Assembly: GCA_023413645.1 (NCBI GenBank)
Contig: JAEZPN010000023.1
Location: 1 to 8,292, forward strand
Direction of reading: 5' to 3'
Source of the DNA: Bacteroidota bacterium
GTDB lineage: Bacteria; Bacteroidota; Bacteroidia; Bacteroidales; Rikenellaceae
DNA: 8,292 nucleotides
A program made the position numbers and the translations under genes. The first letter of the stretch is position 1; each line of letters starts with the position of its first letter. The notes below the pieces were generated by a model. The model saw only the letters and a program-made list of their open reading frames with translations. It did no database searches and had not been told where the DNA came from. Of this stretch, positions 4,805 to 8,292 are shown one piece after another.

Positions 4805-6931
4805 ATGTCGGAGATACTGCGTCGAGAGATAAAGTATGTCGGCGGTGTGGGCGAGGTACGCGCACGCCTCCTCGAGCGTGAGGTGGGCGTACGCACCATT
4901 GGTGACCTACTCGCCCGCTACCCCTATCGCTACATCGACCGCACACGTACGTTCCGCATTTCGGAGATTGACGAATCAATGGAGACGACATATGTGCGTC
5001 TCCGTTGCCGCGTTGTGGGCAAGTCATACACGGGTGAGGGTGCCAAGCGCCGCTTTATGGTAGAGGTAACCGACCCCACGGGAAGTGCCGAGTTGGTATG
5101 GTTCCAGGGCATCAAGTGGGTGGAGAAGCGCATAGAGCAAAACCGCGAGTATATGGTCTTTGGCCGACCCTCGATATTCAAGGGTCGCCTAAGCCTCGTA
5201 CACCCCGAGATAGAACCTATAGAGCAGGTGCTATCGCGCAAAGAGAAGAGTGGCTTCCAAGGTATCTACTCCACCACGGAGAAGTTATCCTCGGCGATAC
5301 CGCTCAAGGCGATGCACACCATCGTACAGAACGCATGGCACATCGTGGAGAGCGACCCCACGGCATATCGTGACCCGCTGCCCCATGACCTACGCCAGCG
5401 CAACAACCTTATATCGCTACGCGAGGCTATCTACAACATACACTTCCCGCAATCTGCCGAACTACTACGCCAAGCACGCTACCGCCTGAAGTATGATGAA
5501 CTTCTGGGTGTGCAGCTCACAATACAGGCCCGCCGCACCGACCGCCAGAAGCGTGGCGGAGGTTTTATCTTTCCACGTGTGGGTGAGGCATTTAACACCT
5601 TCTACAAGGAGAAACTACCCTTTGCACTTACGGGAGCACAGCAGCGCGTGATTAAGGAGATACGTGCCGATATGATCTCGGGTAAGCAGATGAACCGCCT
5701 ATTGCAGGGCGATGTGGGTAGCGGCAAGACGATGGTGGCATTTATGTCGATGCTCCTTGCTGTGGATAACGGTTTCCAGGCCTGCAGCATGGCACCCACG
5801 GAGATCCTCGCACGCCAGCACTACGCATCGATGATGCGCTTTGCTGAAGGGTTGCCCAATGTGCGTGTTGCAATCCTTACGGGTTCGTCAAAGACAAAGG
5901 AGCGACGTGCAGCACTCGAGGGTATAGCATCGGGCGAGGTAGATATTCTTGTCGGCACACATGCCCTCATAGAGGATGGAGTGCAGTTTGCAAATCTCGG
6001 TTATGTGGTTATCGACGAGCAGCACCGCTTCGGTGTGGAGCAGCGCGCGAAGCTATGGACAAAGAACCAGCAACCTCCACATATCCTTGTGATGACGGCC
6101 ACACCAATACCGCGCACCCTCGCGATGACGCTATATGGCGACTTGGAGGTCTCCGTAATCGACGAGCTTCCCCCAGGTCGACAGCCTATACGCACCTACC
6201 ACTACTACGACTCGCTACGCCTCAAGATGTTTGGCTTCTTGCGTAACGAGATAGCAAAGGGCAGACAGGTCTACGTGGTATACCCGCTTATCAAGGAGTC
6301 GGAGAAGATGGACTACAAAGACCTTGAAGATGGCTACGAGTCCCTCTCTCGCGACTTTCCGCTGCCTAAGTACCGCATTACGGTATGCCATGGCAAGATG
6401 CGCCCTGAGGATAAGGATGCGGCCATGAAGCAGTTTAAGAATGGAGAGGCAGACATCCTCGTTGCCACATCGGTTATCGAGGTGGGCGTAGATGTGCCCA
6501 ACGCTACGGTCATGGTCATAGAGTCTGCTGAGCGCTTCGGTCTCTCGCAGCTACACCAGTTACGTGGACGTGTAGGACGTGGTGGAAATCAATCATATTG
6601 TATACTCATGTCGGGCGAGAAGCTCTCGAAGGAGGGACGTGCACGCCTCGAGGCTATGTGTGCTACGAACGACGGTTTTGAGCTCTCGGAGCTCGACCTT
6701 AAGTTGCGTGGCGCAGGCGACATACACGGCACGCAGCAGAGTGGTGAGGCCTTCGAGCTAAACATCGCAAACCTCGCTACCGACACCCAGATTATGGAGC
6801 TCACACGCAACGATGCCATCGCAATACTCAGTGGCGACCCTACGCTCGAGAGCCCCAATAACATAGCGCTTAGAGAACTACGCGATAGACACACAAAGCG
6901 CGAACGTATAGATTTTTCAGACATATCGTAA
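4805..6931 (+). CDS. recG: ATP-dependent DNA helicase RecG
   Basis: RecG is a superfamily 2 double-stranded DNA translocase that remodels stalled forks and branch-migrates Holliday junctions and R-loops. The protein has 708 aa (E. coli 693). Residues about 1-50 are the N-terminal region with a helix-hairpin-helix-like GGVGEVRARLL stretch, and about 60-150 the OB-fold wedge that splits the junction. Helicase motifs follow in order: Walker A GDVGSGKT 302-309, APTEILA 330-336, DEQH 404-407, TATPIPRTL 431-439, then the C-terminal RecA lobe with TSVIEVGVDVP 555-565 and motif VI QLRGRVGRG 585-593. The RecG-specific tail includes LRGAGDIHGTQQSG at 634-647. All catalytic motifs are intact and there is no frameshift. 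The gene starts 24 nt after apt and probably depends on the upstream promoter, since no TAnnTTTG is found just before it. The ATG at 4805 gives the expected N-terminus. Confidence 0.97.
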   Translation: MSEILRREIKYVGGVGEVRARLLEREVGVRTIGDLLARYPYRYIDRTRTFRISEIDESMETTYVRLRCRVVGKSYTGEGAKRRFMVEVTDPTGSAELVWFQGIKWVEKRIEQNREYMVFGRPSIFKGRLSLVHPEIEPIEQVLSRKEKSGFQGIYSTTEKLSSAIPLKAMHTIVQNAWHIVESDPTAYRDPLPHDLRQRNNLISLREAIYNIHFPQSAELLRQARYRLKYDELLGVQLTIQARRTDRQKRGGGFIFPRVGEAFNTFYKEKLPFALTGAQQRVIKEIRADMISGKQMNRLLQGDVGSGKTMVAFMSMLLAVDNGFQACSMAPTEILARQHYASMMRFAEGLPNVRVAILTGSSKTKERRAALEGIASGEVDILVGTHALIEDGVQFANLGYVVIDEQHRFGVEQRAKLWTKNQQPPHILVMTATPIPRTLAMTLYGDLEVSVIDELPPGRQPIRTYHYYDSLRLKMFGFLRNEIAKGRQVYVVYPLIKESEKMDYKDLEDGYESLSRDFPLPKYRITVCHGKMRPEDKDAAMKQFKNGEADILVATSVIEVGVDVPNATVMVIESAERFGLSQLHQLRGRVGRGGNQSYCILMSGEKLSKEGRARLEAMCATNDGFELSELDLKLRGAGDIHGTQQSGEAFELNIANLATDTQIMELTRNDAIAILSGDPTLESPNNIALRELRDRHTKRERIDFSDIS

Positions 6932-6951
6932 TAGAAGAGAGCTTTTTACGT

Positions 6952-6959
6952 TATCTTTG
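6952..6959 (+). promoter_or_regulatory. -7 promoter element of the zinc-ribbon membrane protein gene
   Basis: TATCTTTG matches TAnnTTTG fully and is followed by a leader of only about 20 nt before the ATG at 6987. No good -33 element is found, and its expected place falls at the recG stop codon (6929-6931). The 55-nt gap after recG has no convincing terminator, so read-through from recG is also possible. Confidence 0.55.
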
Positions 6960-6986
6960 CAGGCAAAATTGAGAAATATATAGAAT

Positions 6987-8279
6987 ATGGCACTTATAAG
7001 ATGTAATAATTGTGGCAATCTCGCCTCAAACAAGACGCCGAACTGCCCATCTTGTGGCGCACCTACAGGCACCATAGAGCAGAATACACTGCCCACAGCT
7101 GTAGATCCCGCGGTGGAGACAAACGCTGCACCCAAGGCAGAGCCTAAGACAGAGAGCGCACCACGCACCTTGAACGATATCCTAGGCGAGCGTAACGCAC
7201 AGACAACAATAGGCGACGCATACCTCGAGGAGAAGAGCGAGGAGAGCACAGCACAAGAGAATACAGTGGTTATGACACCCCCCGTAGGTGGCACGGAGAA
7301 TACAATTATCGGTGGCAATAATGGCGATGGCAACTATGACGACTACGACGACAATGTTATTGACGACTACGAGGCGGAGATAGCACGCCATAAGCGCACT
7401 TCAACAGGCTTCATGATCTGCGCTGTCATCCTACTCGTATTGCTCGTTCCTGCGGCATACTTCAGCATCTCGCTCGGCTTGCAGAAGAAGACTATCGAGG
7501 ACAACATGGAGATTGTGGAGTCGGCACGTCGCATCTTCGAGGATGAGAATAGCGTGTTGCAGCGCAATGCCGAGGACCTCGTGACGGAGCTCGAGGGATT
7601 GAAGGACCAGAACGACACCATGATGCTTAAGTATCAGGAGGCCGTTATCATGCTCGAGCAGTTGCAGAAGGAGAAGACCTACAACTACGAGCAGTTGGCA
7701 AAGTATAAGAAGGAGGTGGCGACATTGCGTGAGGTCATGAAGGGCTACTTGCGCCAGATCGACTCACTCAACACTATCAACAGCAACCTCCAGGCACAGA
7801 ACATACAGTATAAGAAGGATATCAGCACCGCGCAGTTGCGTGCAGATGTTGCCGAGGAGAAGGCCGACGAGCTCAATACTAAGGTGCGTATCGGTTCTGT
7901 TATCCAGACCAGCGGAATCAAGATGGTTGCGCTCAACGGCAAGTCTAACGAGGTTAAGCGCATGAAACTGGCTGAGCGCCTACGCGTTGACTTCAGCCTC
8001 ACGGCTAACGAGCTTGCCGAGCCCGGCGAGAAGTGCGTCTACTTGCGTATTTTGGGTCCTGACGGCTACTTGTTGACAAATTCTGACGATGTCGTACTCT
8101 TCAAGTTCGAGGGTGACGAGATGCGCGCATCGGCAATGCGTAAGGTAGACTACGAAAACGAGGCTGTGGATGTAAGTATATTCTACAACGGTGCAAGCTT
8201 CGAGAAGGGCACATATACTGTTGAGGTGTATATCGACGGTAGATTGAGTGGCTCGAAGGAGATATACTTCGACAAGTAA
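6987..8279 (+). CDS. Zinc-ribbon, single-TM, coiled-coil protein with C-terminal beta-rich domain; function unknown
   Basis: 430 aa. Residues 1-25 are a zinc ribbon (CNNCG at C6/C9, CPSCG at C20/C23). Residues 26-138 are a low-complexity linker rich in A, E, T and P that ends in a strongly acidic stretch (117-131, mostly D, Y, E). RHKR at 134-137 precedes one membrane helix at about 140-164. Positive charges before the helix suggest that the zinc ribbon is cytoplasmic and the rest periplasmic. Residues about 165-300 are predicted coiled coil (repeated E, L, K, Q with heptad-like spacing), and 301-430 form a compact, probably beta-rich domain containing YLRILGPDGYLL and ending KGTYTVEVYIDG...KEIYFDK. 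The layout suggests a trimming or sensing link between cytoplasm and envelope, but I do not recognise a characterised family. Automatic labels such as Smc-like would reflect only the coiled coil. It has its own -7 element; the next 13 bases to the window end hold nothing recognisable. Confidence 0.85.
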   Translation: MALIRCNNCGNLASNKTPNCPSCGAPTGTIEQNTLPTAVDPAVETNAAPKAEPKTESAPRTLNDILGERNAQTTIGDAYLEEKSEESTAQENTVVMTPPVGGTENTIIGGNNGDGNYDDYDDNVIDDYEAEIARHKRTSTGFMICAVILLVLLVPAAYFSISLGLQKKTIEDNMEIVESARRIFEDENSVLQRNAEDLVTELEGLKDQNDTMMLKYQEAVIMLEQLQKEKTYNYEQLAKYKKEVATLREVMKGYLRQIDSLNTINSNLQAQNIQYKKDISTAQLRADVAEEKADELNTKVRIGSVIQTSGIKMVALNGKSNEVKRMKLAERLRVDFSLTANELAEPGEKCVYLRILGPDGYLLTNSDDVVLFKFEGDEMRASAMRKVDYENEAVDVSIFYNGASFEKGTYTVEVYIDGRLSGSKEIYFDK

Positions 8280-8292
8280 TCTACTGTTACAC

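Overview
The window looks like chromosomal DNA from an anaerobic member of the Bacteroidales. The evidence is that three genes or gene groups are preceded by the Bacteroidetes -7 promoter consensus TAnnTTTG, the starts have AT-rich leaders with no clear Shine-Dalgarno, and the protein types fit: reverse-type rubrerythrin, a long NagB-like/PIG-L fusion, and a zinc-ribbon/TM/coiled-coil envelope protein. A Rikenellaceae/Alistipes-like host is only a guess. All seven genes are on the + strand. I see no transposase, integrase, phage gene, tRNA, rRNA or CRISPR array.

Layout: (1) 1-374, the 3' end of a membrane protein whose C-terminus resembles the Mpv17/PMP22 family. (2) 375-537, a hairpin and a good promoter. 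(3) 538-1092, a reverse rubrerythrin (NADH peroxidase type), closed by a strong intrinsic terminator. (4) 1148-1236, a non-coding imperfect inverted repeat whose arms have a 9-bp period. (5) 1300-1340, a promoter with a near-perfect palindrome at the predicted transcript start. (6) 1369-6931, a probable operon: NagB-like/PIG-L fusion, intact NagB, adenine phosphoribosyltransferase (apt), recG. The gaps are 92, 26 and 24 nt. (7) A separate promoter and a 430-aa zinc-ribbon, single-TM, coiled-coil protein of unknown function.

How the genes fit together: the best-supported functional unit is the amino-sugar pair. NagB (260 aa) keeps every canonical catalytic residue and turns glucosamine-6-phosphate into fructose-6-phosphate plus ammonia. 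The upstream 649-aa protein carries a related NagB fold in which two catalytic positions are changed (Asp to Asn, His to Gln), fused to a PIG-L/LmbE deacetylase domain with its metal site intact. An N-deacetylase feeding the deaminase, with the degenerate domain as a binding or regulatory module, is an attractive but untested model. apt (purine salvage) and recG (fork and recombination helicase) look like housekeeping passengers. The items most worth a second look are this degenerate fusion beside its intact paralogue, the palindrome in its promoter region, and the 9-bp-periodic inverted repeat.
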